A stretch of DNA of 64,000 bases from Lyophyllum atratum (taxonomy: Eukaryota > Basidiomycota > Agaricomycetes > Agaricales > Lyophyllaceae): contig JACGCN010000015.1 of the NCBI GenBank assembly GCA_014905825.1, positions 1,054,001 to 1,118,000 of the forward strand, given 5' to 3'. The translations under genes were made by a program, and so were the position numbers. The notes beneath the pieces are model-generated. The model was not told the origin of the DNA, did not search any database, and saw only the letters and a list, made by a program, of their open reading frames with translations. Of this stretch, positions 43,461 through 54,165 are shown piece by piece (the first letter of the stretch is position 1; each line of letters starts with the position of its first letter).

Positions 43461-45244
43461 GGCTCTACGCTTGAGGGAGCTGGGAGGGTAATTCGAAAAC
43501 TGGGAAACTTGTATCGAAAAAACTCGTGTCGAGCTGGCGGTACAAATACCCTCGAGACTGCCCCAGGGCGCTAGGCATAAACGCCGACAATAAACACTGC
43601 GCTCAAGCCTGGTGGTGGGACGTAGAGATGCAGCACGGGCTCACTCGTCATGCGCACCGAAAACGTCCACGTCCCGTAACATCTTCCGTCGAGGAAATGG
43701 CCCCAAATGAGCCGAAGGGTCAACTCGGACTCCCTGATCGACGGGGTAAACACCCAAGAGGAGCCCCTCCACCAAGTAGTGATCGCTGCATCCCTTCCTA
43801 TTGCCCATATGAAGTGATAAGAACGACCAAAAAGGACCTCTTTGACGGGCAACGAAGTCGGTATAAGACAGCCAAATGATCCGTGCCCCCACTGGTGGCT
43901 TCCTTTGGGCACATAACGTGGCGATGGCGATCGACTGGGGGGATGGACGTGACGAAATCACGGTGATCTCGCGTCGGCTCTTCAGCGTAAGCGACACGTG
44001 TTGTGTGCGGACGAGATATCTATTGTCATTCTGAGAGGATTTGCAACATCCCAGCGGGCTTGTCCGGAGGCGGTGTCTCGTCGGGTCCTACACTGCAACG
44101 GTATACCGCCCCAACAAAAGGTTGTCGACGACGTCAATGGGTCATTGTGACTCTGAAGACCAGGTTAGCATACGGAGAGGGCAGCGCCGGGGGCGACTGT
44201 CCGACTGCGATTGTCAATGGAGGGCACAGTGCGTAAGGGTGACTCCCCTCTGGCGGGGGCCCACAAAGCAGGTTTTGCCGACGTGCGAAGGAGATAGCTT
44301 GAGAGTGATACGCGTAGACAATGCAGCATCTCAGCAGTGATCATCCCTTGTTGTTGTGAGGTTCAGCCGCCAGCGGTGGTCATTTGCACTCTGGAACGAC
44401 CGGAGACGAACGATCCGATGGCGTCTAATGGAAGCTAGCGTCGTTTCCCATCGAAAGTGAAGTTCTCTACACCGTGTAATATCCTCGTCTCAGGTATGCA
44501 GTCGTTAGAGCTGAGGCCATGGAGATGCAGTGTAAGGGTAGCGGGAGGCCCACCAGTGATGGCGGAACATTTGTTTACGCCTGTTTATGGCGGGCTCTGC
44601 TTCTCTGTTGATCCGTCGTGCAACGTCGCCTCATCTGAGCTGCTCGGGCGGATACTCAGAACTCTATATAAACGGAATGCAGAACTTACAAACAAAAAAG
44701 GATGAGACACGTTTGTACTGTTCCGCGAGTCCTGGATCAGCGTTACAGACCCCTCTCACAAGCCTGAGCGTTGCATGGAAAATTAATTCCTATTCAAATA
44801 TGTACCTGCTAAAGGAGTGTGGATAGTGATTGTACGAATACAGCGCGATGAGGTACAGTGGGATGGGCATCAATGCTGACGGCCTCTGGAGGCAACAGCG
44901 AACTCGTGATCGTGGCTGGCATGATATGCCGGAGATTGCTCGTAGGTGCGTCATACCAGTGGGCATGGTCGGCGGATGGAGAGGTTAATGTGAGTGGATA
45001 ACCGAAGTATGATGATGCGGGTGATTGATACATGGATGAGGGGATAGCATGAAAGCGGGACAAACTGTGATGCGATAGACGATTGGGAACAATGATCCGG
45101 CAGCGTCAAGCTGCTCGGGATGAGGTCAATGGACAGTTCAGACGGAGGGTCACGGTGGAAGGGAGGGAGTCTAAACGGACACACATGGGAGTAAGTTCAT
45201 GAGTGTAGAAGGGCGGCATGAGACGAACCTTATCCTAAGCGGCA
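43461..45244. other. 1.8-kb region without a convincing gene
   Basis: Overlapping frames on both strands at 43526-43997 have no known domain; none has splice-linked neighbours. No RNA gene, terminal repeats or satellite seen. Confidence 0.35.
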
Positions 45245-46261
45245 TCAAAAGGTCGAAGTGGCGAGCGGCGATGGTCTCCTCAGGATCTCCATCGGCATCC
45301 CCTTCTCCCTCAATCCAGCGGTGGAACGACTCGGCTTCCGGGCCTGGTGTCGCAAAATGAGAGCAGCTACAAGCTGCTCCGTGCCCAAAGTACAATCAAG
45401 ATCCAATAACACCGACGGGCGCGGTGGAGACGATAATATGGACCTCGGCGCTGGTGAAGCGCGGCCCATGGGAATCTCAACGTCGATATCCATGTCAGCA
45501 GAGGCGATTGACGAGGGGTGCTGCTCGGCATCAACATCCATGGAAGCTTCATGTGGTTGGCTGTCAAGGTTGATAAGGTCGGCCTCTCTCAAACCTTGGG
45601 CAAGAAGACGTGACCTGAGACGACTCGCTAGGAGTACGTCCTGCGTCTCAAGAGACGTGGATTGGGAGGATGGCACCACTTTCGACTGCGCAGCCGCCCC
45701 ACGCTCCAACACCCCTCCTGCCACACTCCGCTGGACAATTGCCTGGAATCGCAGATCCGAGGAATTGATCGGCGAGGTTCGCTTTATTGTCTTAGCGCTT
45801 CCCTGCAGTCGGGGACGTTTCCTCGGACGTTGGCACGATGGCTCAGCACTCGAACACTGTTCGGGGGCCATGGTGGTGGCAGGCTGGAGGAGACGCGCAG
45901 TGGAGCGCTTACGTCCATGGAGAGCGGTAGTAGCGCGAGTCCTGGGCTGTGACGGCGTCTCTGGGGACGACCGAAGGAGGCGGAGGCATGTGCGGTCAGG
46001 CTGGCTGATCGCAGCGTCCAGACAGTCCAAAGGTGTTGAAGGAAATGGAACCAAGTTGGTAGCAGGAGTAGAAGAGGATGGAAATGGAATCGATGCCAGG
46101 TTGATACATGAATCGTTCGCACTGACACTCGCAAGCGAGATGGTACAAGTCGGGGCCGACTTCCTTGAGCTCAGCTTGGAGATGAGACGATTCGATGCTG
46201 GACGAGAGCTCGAGCGCGGGCTGTTAGTCGAATTGGCAAAGGCGACGCGTAGGGACGACAT
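45245..46261 (-). CDS. Ser/Arg-rich protein of unknown function
   Basis: Single frame of 338 residues starting MSSLRVAFANSTNSPRSSSR. Residues 1-150 are Ser/Thr/Pro-rich. A basic stretch CQRPRKRPRLQGSAKTIKRT could be a nuclear localisation signal. Residues 165-240 look ordered and partly helical (LRFQAIVQRSVAGGVLERGA, DVLLASRLRSRLLAQGLREA), followed by an acidic MDVDAEQHPSSIASADMDID and a C-terminal segment PRPSVLLDLDCTLGTEQLVA, ALILRHQARK. No known domain. The opposite strand carries an even longer open frame over the same DNA (45258-46463). I prefer the minus strand because a TATAAA lies about 65 bp upstream of its start and its translation has ordered and charged blocks. Moderate certainty only. 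Confidence 0.5.
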   Translation of the reverse strand: MSSLRVAFANSTNSPRSSSRPASNRLISKLSSRKSAPTCTISLASVSANDSCINLASIPFPSSSTPATNLVPFPSTPLDCLDAAISQPDRTCLRLLRSSPETPSQPRTRATTALHGRKRSTARLLQPATTMAPEQCSSAEPSCQRPRKRPRLQGSAKTIKRTSPINSSDLRFQAIVQRSVAGGVLERGAAAQSKVVPSSQSTSLETQDVLLASRLRSRLLAQGLREADLINLDSQPHEASMDVDAEQHPSSIASADMDIDVEIPMGRASPAPRSILSSPPRPSVLLDLDCTLGTEQLVAALILRHQARKPSRSTAGLREKGMPMEILRRPSPLATSTF

Positions 46262-46326
46262 CTTGAGACAACAGCGGTGGCTCGAAACTGACTCGAAAGA
46301 GAGTTGGGATTTACAACGTGGGCTTC

Positions 46327-46332
46327 TTTATA
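46327..46332 (-). promoter_or_regulatory. TATA box of the 45245-46261 gene
   Basis: The minus strand reads TATAAA about 65 bp upstream of the start codon at 46261. The inverted repeat of the large element begins about 140 bp further upstream. Confidence 0.45.
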
Positions 46333-46471
46333 CAGCATTGCATTATCAGGTGACCGTGATCGTGGCACCGCGAAGGCGCAGAGCAACACAGCCAAACACA
46401 TTTTCGGCCGGCTCTTCCTGCTCTTCCCATGCTCTTCCTCGCCATTGCCTCGCCATCGTTTGACCGCCTCG

Positions 46472-46878
46472 CACTGCGGGCATTGGCCCAAAAATTCTTG
46501 GAAAAAAATGAGAACTTATTGTGATCATTTTGGTAATATGTTCAGCCTGGTATGCGGGAGAAAAATGTGATATTATTTTCAATATGATCAACAACATGTT
46601 CCCGTTAGAATCGATGATTATATCTTGAACAAATTACTAATGTTTTCGCATTTTGTTTGTCGATAATATCGAGGTATTTTTTAAAATATGATCCGAACAA
46701 AAACCGACGGAAATTATGGGGAACATATCGCAATCAACCGCTGCGAATTTATTTCTGATATGACCGAGATATCCACGACGAATATATCCTGATCATCTTT
46801 GCAATGAATTCGATCGAATATGACATCATATCCTGAAGCGTGTACGGTCTAGTAGTGTCTAGTAGGTACCTATGTACG
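46472..46878 (+). repeat. left long inverted repeat of the 7.7-kb element
   Basis: AT-rich, with repeated ATAT/GATC words. It matches 53765-54162 in reverse complement with scattered substitutions and small indels. Confidence 0.9.
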
Positions 46879-49041
46879 ATGTGTAGTCAAATCAAAGGAG
46901 AGATCATATCATGGGATATAGTACCACTTACTGCTACTGTAGCCTCAGCCTAACACTACATGTTCTTTGACGTCGCCAACCAACACCCGGATTTAATTGA
47001 CAAAGTTATATCATTATATCTACTGACCACATTTTTTCTTTGTGAGCGTCTTCACTATGCTACATTAAACAACGGACAGGAATACCCCCTATCCCAAAGT
47101 CCGATCGCGAATGCAAATTGATTCGGGGGTACACCACATCTCTTGTGGTCAGCGGAGACACGCGCAGAAGCCGCTCGAGCACTGAGGAGATACCATCGCT
47201 GCCGTTGCCCTCGTCTGCAGCATCACACTCCTCACCGTCGCCATCTTCATCACAACTGCGTCGAGGCGATTTCATCAAGTTCGTCGAAGCCCTTGTGAGG
47301 ACAAGCGCACGGAAGTCCATCGGCCATCGCGCTCTCTATTTCCCTCAGGCTCATCATCGCCGTTGCGCTCGTCCGCGTCATCACCCTCGCCCTCATTGCC
47401 GCCATCGCCATCTCCCTAAAAGGTGTTCCACCAAGTTTGTCGAAGTTCTTTAGACGACATGGACACAGACGTCCGACAGCAACACCTTGGTATTACCCCA
47501 GATGCAACCTCTGCACTATCTCCTAAGGAGCCACGGAATCCTCAGTCAATGCTCTGACAATTAGTATCACAAAGAAGTACCGCTAGAAGAGAGGTTTCAA
47601 CAAAACACATTGCCAAGAACGAAGCTGAGCGCACCTGTATACAAGAGGTATCCATTGATGAGCGCACCGACAGAGAGGTTGCATGCTCATCTTCATCTGT
47701 GGTACAGCATATTCGACATTCGAACACCCAGTGTCCCCGGCGTCTTCATTCAATCATTTGCAAGCTACTGCAAGCGTCAACGTTAACCTGCCTTCTGAGC
47801 ACGTACACGAACTTACAGTTGAGGATATTAGCCTTACTCACCAGCAAGGTAGCCCGGATAAAAAATCTTCAAAGGCTATAGACTGGGTAGCCGCGGAGAA
47901 CCGCCTGAGAAGCTCGGATGCGGATCCCGGGTTGTGTCGTCGTGTACCACGCCCTAGTAGTGATGAGACATCGGATGCTAGATAATTGGAGTCTGAAATC
48001 ACCATCCGCGCATCTTCAAGTATAAGTGATTTCGTATTTGTTTCGCGTGTAACGCCGTCCTCCTCTCCGAACCATGGCACATCTTCGCATTCCGAGAAAG
48101 GATCTAAGTCAGGCATACAGGATACTCATTTAGAACGGACTTACCCCCTCAAGCAGACGGTTTCCACGACTGTGTCCGATCCCTAGAGAGCTCATAAGCA
48201 TCTTACTCCGCTCCAGGAGTCGCTTCCGGATCCATTCTTTGCGCTCTGCAGAATCATCCTTATTGCAGAGTCGTGCACGTTCGCGTCCTAAGGACTTCGA
48301 ATGAGAAGGACAGGTAAACCATGCGCCTTCGTCTACTGGCAAGAAATACAAGTCAGATCTGAAAGAAAATCGTTCCGGACTCACTCACCTCGTGAACGGT
48401 CTTCTCGACAGTCGGACCCGAGCTCAGACTACTGAATACAGGACCTTCCTTCACTTTGAGGTTTCAAGCATCTTCAAAAACTATCAAAGATCTACGTCAA
48501 AGACGGAGGATACTCGTTATGAACAGTCTTACCTTGCAAGCACACTGCCTTGGCCCTTCACCACCAGCCGAATCGCCAATCACAAGCAGAATGGCCACAG
48601 AGAATCGATTCAGAAGGTTCGGCATCGATTCTACGTCGCCTTGTCAAGTGCTATACTTCAAGGATGTTGAGCCTTCGTACTTGCGTGAGAGTTACTCTGT
48701 ACTCACCTCTCCGGCATCCTTAAGTCCGAACGATGTCGCATTTGTCTCAAATGCGGCTTCCTCCTCCTTGCGGGTTATCGTCCGTCTTTACACGCTGAAA
48801 ATGCATTCGAGCCGAACATACAAGCTAGTTGTTTTGAATGCACTTACCCTGTGAGCACGCCGTCTCAACGTCTACTCCCCATCCCTGCTGATCTCGTTAG
48901 CGCCTCGCCCATCTTCAGCGGCCACTTTCCTATTTGTTGTACCCGGCTACCACTTCACGCGCAGACGACTGCTGATCGGTGCCGCACCTCGGATATCCTC
49001 GCAATCGGGGACAAGTATCTTTGACGACATTCTGTGAGCCA
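46879..49041. other. left interior of the 7.7-kb element; exon-like fragments, no assignable gene
   Basis: A diverged tandem duplication of about 170 bp lies at 47170-47460: TTTCATCAAGTTCGTCGAAG recurs as a TTCCACCAAGTTTGTCGAAG block. Minus-strand exon-like frames occur at 47838-48116 and 48130-48384 (SLGRERARLCNKDDSAERKE, WIRKRLLERSKMLMSSLG) with splice-like borders, but no domain was recognised. It reads like decayed coding sequence. Confidence 0.4.
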
Positions 49042-49335
49042 CTATCCGCACTTCTTGGACCAAGGTGAAGCGAACGACATATTTGTCGACGAAATGGAGA
49101 TGCTCGAGGGACTGTTGGGAGACGAAGTAAGGATATGCTGTACAAAGACCGAGGTGTAGCGAGTAGGGTACTCACCGAAGCCAGGAGTATTGATCAAACT
49201 GACTGAACGATTATTAGCACTCAGGAAAGGAGCTAGAAAGAGTTTTACTCTTACTGAAGTAAGTTTGCTTGAAACACCAGTGTGGGGACCCTGCGAGGAT
49301 TCAAGCAGTGGCAGCACGCACTTCTGGCAGTCCAA
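49042..49335 (-). pseudogene. fragment of a P-loop GTPase gene (G3 region)
   Basis: The minus strand encodes LAPFLSANNRSVSLINTPGF followed by a GTGAGT donor. It resembles the G3 switch of the small AIG1/MMR_HSR1-type GTPases common in Agaricomycetes (SVSLIDTPGFDD), but the invariant Asp is Asn here. No P-loop GxxGxGKS was found upstream within 300 bp. After the next acceptor a frame SLEHLHFVDKYVVRFTLVQE continues. Too short and missing key motifs to be functional. Confidence 0.4.
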
Positions 49336-49568
49336 ACGATTTCGAGATCTTGAGCACGTGTTACCGACGGGACGTGGAACATCTTCATGCTCATTTCACG
49401 GATGCTCATTCAAGCACATACTGTAATTGCTTGCCCAGAAGTCCAGGACGCAAAGCCGGGCGTTCAGAGGTTCGAGGAAGTTGGGAGAATGTCGTTGAAA
49501 GTATGCACAAGCCGCGGGCCTGACGGATCTTCACACGTCGGAATCTCGGAGATCAGGCCATCCGCTGC

Positions 49569-50754
49569 GCCTGCACTAGGGTTCTGTGTAAAACGACGAG
49601 TTTTATACCACGCGTAATTTACATATGTAATTTACAGTAATTTACATGTTTTATACAAATCCAGAATCCAGTCATGTAAAAAACCCCTCCTTAGATTTTC
49701 GACTAGTGTTGAGCTTGTCAACTTCATTGATCTCAGACAGCTTCTTCGCCACATGTTTGCACTGCTGTACAGTTTTCCTGCGGCCGAGCCCGTAGTTGAG
49801 GCCAAATCGACAAAATATGTTGGTTGTGTGGCCGAGGCGAGTGCAGATGAGGGAGATGGAGGCGAGTTTGCTCTCCAACCATGCCGGGTGTGACCCATCA
49901 TTCTGTACCAGATTTTCTTGATCTGGACTATTTCCTCCCGGAGATGTTCATTGCAATTGGGCGTCTCATTGCTTGCCTGCCTCTTGGCGTCTCCCTGCGA
50001 TTCGATTCAACCGAATCAACGGCCCTCGATGTGTTTTTTCCTGGAAAATTGAATTACCACGTGATATTTAGAAAAATTACTGTCCCACGCCTAGAACCCG
50101 GCCACCTAAAAGTTTTCTTTTGCTCATGCTCGCACACGGCCATTTCTCTCTTACACCCGCGGTTCAGAACACAGATAAATGACCTTAAATTTGTTTAGGC
50201 ACCATCCCAGAGGCGTCAAACAAAATTTGAGCTCGGAAGTTTGGTTTTTGTGAGCCTGGGTCTGATTTGGCCAAGTACCAGGAAGTCGGCCATTAGCTAT
50301 CTACAGAGGGATTGAATAATTTTTTGGCCCCAAGCATATGTAGTTGCTGAGAGGATATATATACCATTAAAATAAGGTACAGGTGGCCCAGGATGAACAT
50401 GGATTGGTTGACTGGAGGTGTTCACAAGTTCGGGGGTGTCTGTTTTGACCCATTACTGGAGTTCTCAGAGAGATTCCTGCCTGTATCAATGCATACTATT
50501 CTAAACCAGTTCATATGTTATTTTTAAGAAGACCTATACATATAGATTCAGTTGTACAGTATGAATTTTGAGGCAATGTCGAAGTGGTCAGTGAAAATGG
50601 CAATGTCCGAGTACTCAGGGTGGCCGAGTTCCTGGACTCCCACAGTAGTATTTTACATCGTAATTTACCTTATTTACATTGGCTAAATTCCCAGCGGGTA
50701 ATTTACCGACTTAGTTACACCCCTCGGAGTTTTACACAGAACCCTAGCCTGCAC
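49569..50754. mobile_element. non-autonomous hAT-like element, 1170 bp, with 8-bp target duplication
   Basis: The element at 49577-50746 has ends TAGGGTTCTGTGTAAAAC and its reverse complement. It is flanked by GCCTGCAC at 49569-49576 and 50747-50754, an exact 8-bp duplication. Subterminal regions repeat GTAATTTAC words in several copies on both sides. TAGGG ends with 8-bp duplications are diagnostic of the hAT superfamily. The interior has no transposase-like frame; the longest minus-strand frame (49632-49901) shows no known motif. It lies nested inside the larger CACTG-ended element. Confidence 0.88.
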
Positions 50755-51003
50755 GGCCAGTTTTCGATTGCAACAGCAAGGTACATCCATCTGCGCCCAC
50801 GACTGGGAAGAGAAACAAGGAGGATTTTCGAAAATCCATCGGTAGCTTGTGATGGACTGGTATACTTCAGCGACCTGATGCTATATGCCAGCCATGATTA
50901 GCGCCGACGGTCATCCTGTTCAATTTCTACATAGAAACTTGGACTCCTCGTCCTCGCAACGCGTTCGCTATCTAACGTATAACGGCCAAAACCAACCGCT
51001 TAG

Positions 51004-51600
51004 ATAAGGTGGCTAAGGAGATCCTGGAAGCTGCTGGACTGAACGAAGCCGACATCGACGACGTCCCAGCCTTCGCCGCATCGAGCCTGAAGCTGACACT
51101 CATCGTGACATCCACAACGAATCGAAACTGGCCCTCCCTCCCCAAAGCGAAGAACGAATTCTCCAATCGGGCAGATGGAAACCTCGAGGGCGGCTTCCCC
51201 TCGAACCCCATACAATACGTTCGGACACAATCTCTAACAATCATTTTCACTCTACATTGAGATAAACCCGAGCAGGAACAAACCCTCCTCCGTCTCCTCG
51301 TCAACAAACTCGTACGTCTCCTTTCCCTCTCCCTTTTCAATACTAACACTTACATGCAACGCAGGGCGACACCGAAAAATCCGTCTTCTACCACCTCCTC
51401 CAACTCCTGCAGTCCCACCTCTCCATGAAAGGCGTCGTCGTGCACGAAATCATCACCCTCGTCCTCCGCCCGCTCACACATCCCTCTGCGGCCGACCAGC
51501 CCGTCACGTCTCCCGATCCCCGTCCGTGCCCGGACGCGCTCTACTTCCGCCCGGACGAGCCCCATCACGAAACAGCACCCTCGGCCGCAGACAGGTTACC
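51004..51600 (+). pseudogene. MAK21: MAK21/NOC1 (CBF domain) gene fragment
   Basis: Reading frame at 51004: DKVAKEILEAAGLNEADIDD, VPAFAASSLKLTLI, SLPKAKNEFSNRADGNLEGG. After a gap comes QEQTLLRLLVNKL, an intron with intact GTACGT..GCAG, then GDTEKSVFYHLLQLLQSHLS, MKGVVVHEIITLVLRPL. The second part corresponds to the ribosome-biogenesis factor MAK21/NOC1 (human CEBPZ), where LVNKLGD......A..LL..LL..HP.MK.VV..E is conserved. A few residues expected after EKSV (CSRAS-like) are missing, the exon after the first part does not join in frame, and the large helical repeat body is absent. The sequence then runs into the unrelated Ser-rich frame. It is a partial, rearranged copy, not the functional gene. 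Confidence 0.6.
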
Positions 51601-51611
51601 TCGCGCACGCC

Positions 51612-52695
51612 ATGTCGCATGCCAACACCAGCGGCAACGGAAGTGGAAGTGCCACGGCGAAGAAGCCGGCTCAGGTGCACTCTACGATCCCTGCGCGGGC
51701 GGGGCTTGGGAAATCCGGTAGCATCAAGCAGAAGGAGAAAGGCAAGGAGAAGGAGGAAAAGGTCAGGGAGAAACAGAAAACGGCTTCACCATTCTGGGGC
51801 CTCCTCCGTGCGCGCCGTGGCGACGAAGACAGGGACACTGAGGAGATCGAGGGCTCACCAGGGTCGAGGATCTTGGACATTGTGGACAGTGCCTGCTCGA
51901 GCTCCGTGCTTTCTGCAAGGGCCGGTGATGAGAGCGACGATGAAGATCATAAAAAAGGACAGGGCAAGCTGAAAGTGAAAACGGACAAGGGGAAAGGGAT
52001 GGCTCTCATGTTGGGGAAAGGCAGGCCAAGCATTCGCCCATCCGTGCAGAAGCGCACCGCGTCACTCACGTCCACCCAGTCCACGACCTCTACGACCCCG
52101 TCCCCCGCCAACACCATAACCTCCAACTCAACTGTCACACCTGCCTTCTCCCTGCCAACCATGACGGACACTCCACAAGCATCCTCCTCGCCCCCTCGCA
52201 ACCGTGCCTCATCTTCGTCTTCCAATTCGTCGGACTCCTCTGCTTCTTCTGCCGCCCACTCAACCTCGACGACGGCCACCTCCCCCTCCCCCTCCGTCGT
52301 GGCCTCATCTCCAAAGTCCCTCCCTGCCATGCCCGCCAAGTCTATCCTTACCCGCTCCGCTTCTTCCTCTTCCCGCGCGCCCCCCCTCCTCCCTGGCCGC
52401 ACTCTTCTCTCGTGACGGATCCGCAAAAGGCTCCGCGAAGAGCGTGACGTTCGTGGACGAGCCGACTGTGCACTATCCGTACACGGAGGAGTACCGGGAA
52501 TACGAGTACATGCACGACCAGGCGCAGTATGGCAGTGGGGATGAGGACGACGGCGGTGGGAATGACAGCTCTAGTGTCGGCTCTGGCGCTGGGCTGAGCA
52601 AGAACGCGCTGGCTTGGGAGTTGGATGTGAATGTCGAGAATATGGATCTGAGCGTCGACTCAGACGAGGGTGTGAACTTGGAGGCGGAGTTATAG
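51612..52695 (+). pseudogene. Ser/Thr-rich protein frame with a 1-nt frameshift at a C7 run
   Basis: From MSHANTSGNGSGSATAKKPA the frame runs 255 residues (lysine-rich KEKGKEKEEKVREKQKTASP, then WGLLRARRGDEDRDTEEIEG, then long Ser/Thr/Pro stretches). It shifts at the seven-C run 52380-52386. With one base fewer the frame continues SSLAALFSRDGSAKGSAKSV, TFVDEPTVHYPYTEEYREYE, Y.., ending NLEAEL at 52695. The (K/S)V.FVDEPTV element and the acidic tail look like genuine protein sequence. Directly downstream a third frame, MYVAPEWIRIGRIEEMEEEG, is open to 52926. It could be a real gene with an assembly error, or a decayed captured fragment. No domain recognised. Confidence 0.45.
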
Positions 52696-52926
52696 CTTGA
52701 TATTGGGCAGATGTATGTCGCGCCAGAGTGGATCCGCATTGGGAGGATTGAGGAGATGGAGGAGGAAGGGGAGGATGGTGTTTATGGCGAGGAAAGAGAT
52801 GTCAAGGAGCGGGGACGCAATCAAGACGAAAAGGACCATTCCTACCTTAGGCCCTTCCGTGATTGGATTAACAGGGGGTGGCAAACCTCAAGGAACCGGC
52901 TTCTGTATCTACTAACAATTCATTAG

Positions 52927-53764
52927 GAATGGAATTGTCTCACAGAAATGTCTTGATATCCGGGCTAAATTACATATCGAAAGGTCCCGGCAAAAGACCT
53001 GCGCTCGTTGGTTACGAACACGGGTGTCTTCTTTCTTTCGAACCTTTTGGCTTACAATCTTAAGTCACTTCTCCAGATACCAGTCTGCATAAGGTACATT
53101 GATACATTATAGCTCTAGAACTTTCTTTCACACTACTGGATTTAGATATACCTCGTTCGTGCATTGCCGAAGGATCACTTGGTCTTCCTTCTAGATGGTC
53201 AGCCGTCCTAACGCTCGTACTATTACGCCCACCCCCAATCATACCGTTTTACTTTCTCAGAAACTGTAAGCTCTGTTGTCCTCACCTCGTTTTTGATATA
53301 CTTATCATTGGTTTGTAGATCGCACCCTACCTTACACTCTTTCTGAACGGCACTGTCTGGTCACCCAGTTTCCCGCGACTCATGACGAACAAGCAATTAC
53401 TCGTAGCACTTGATCGTGCGTGGGTCACTGGTGGCTGCTTGATGTATGAACATCAGCGACATCAGCTGTGACGTCGAAGTTAGTAGTTCCTTACCTTATC
53501 CACTCCATAATCAATTCCCTCGCAAAACAGGAAGGCCTCCAATGCCTGATGCGCGCCACGACATTGTCCTCCCCATCCTACGAGATAACACCCCCATCAT
53601 GCCTGGCGGACCTCCCCTCCCCTCCATCCAAATGTCGTTCGTCGACATAGGTACATCTGGCGTATGATATATGATATATGAGTACTTGAGTAGTGATTTG
53701 TAGATTTGTGGCTAGCGCTCGCCAAAATAGAAGTCAATGCAGTTGGAAAAAGGGAAGCGGATAG
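52927..53764. other. right interior of the 7.7-kb element, no gene seen
   Basis: Only short frames; no motif, repeat or RNA gene recognised. Confidence 0.35.
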
Positions 53765-54162
53765 GTGTACGTAGGTACTACTACTAGACACCCTTCAGGA
53801 TATGATGATGTCATATTCGATCGAATTTATTGCAAAGATGATCAGGATATATCCGTCTTGAATATCTCGGTCATATCAGAAATAAATTCGCAGCGATTGA
53901 TTGCAATATGTTCCCCATAATTTCCGTTGGTTTTTGTTCGGATCATATTTTAAAAAATACCTCGATATTATCGACAAACAAAATGCGAAAACATCAGTAA
54001 TTTGTTCAAGATATAATCATCGATTCTAACGGGAACATGTTGTTGATCATATTGAAAATAATATCACATTTTTCTCCCGCATACCAGGCTGAACATATTA
54101 CCAAAATGATCACAATAAATTCTCATTTTTTTCCAAGAATTTTTGGGCCAATGCCCGCAGTG
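53765..54162 (-). repeat. right long inverted repeat of the 7.7-kb element
   Basis: Reverse complement of 46472-46878 with scattered differences. It ends with the inverted CACTGCGGG terminus at 54162. Confidence 0.9.
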
Positions 54163-54165
54163 TCG

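Larger units (their letters stand above)
46472..54162. mobile_element. 7.7-kb putative DNA transposon with long inverted repeats starting CACTG
   Basis: Two nearly identical inverted repeats bound this interval: 46472-46878 on the left and about 53765-54162 on the right. Both outer ends read CACTGCGGGCATTGGCCC inward. The dinucleotide-exact outer border is flanked by TCG on both sides (46469-46471 and 54163-54165), which could be a 3-bp target duplication. CACTG ends with 3-bp duplication resemble the CACTA/CMC superfamily, although about 400-bp TIRs are unusual there. No transposase frame was recognised. The interior holds a GTPase-like fragment, a MAK21/NOC1-like fragment, a frameshifted Ser-rich ORF and a nested hAT-like element. 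This suggests a non-autonomous element that has captured or accumulated host sequence, or two solo elements flanking host DNA. Confidence 0.7.

Noticed and set aside
47118..47453. plus-strand frame that could be a transposase of the 7.7-kb element
   Set aside because: Its sequence is explained by a tandem duplication with Ser/Pro/His-rich translation; no catalytic acidic motif is visible.
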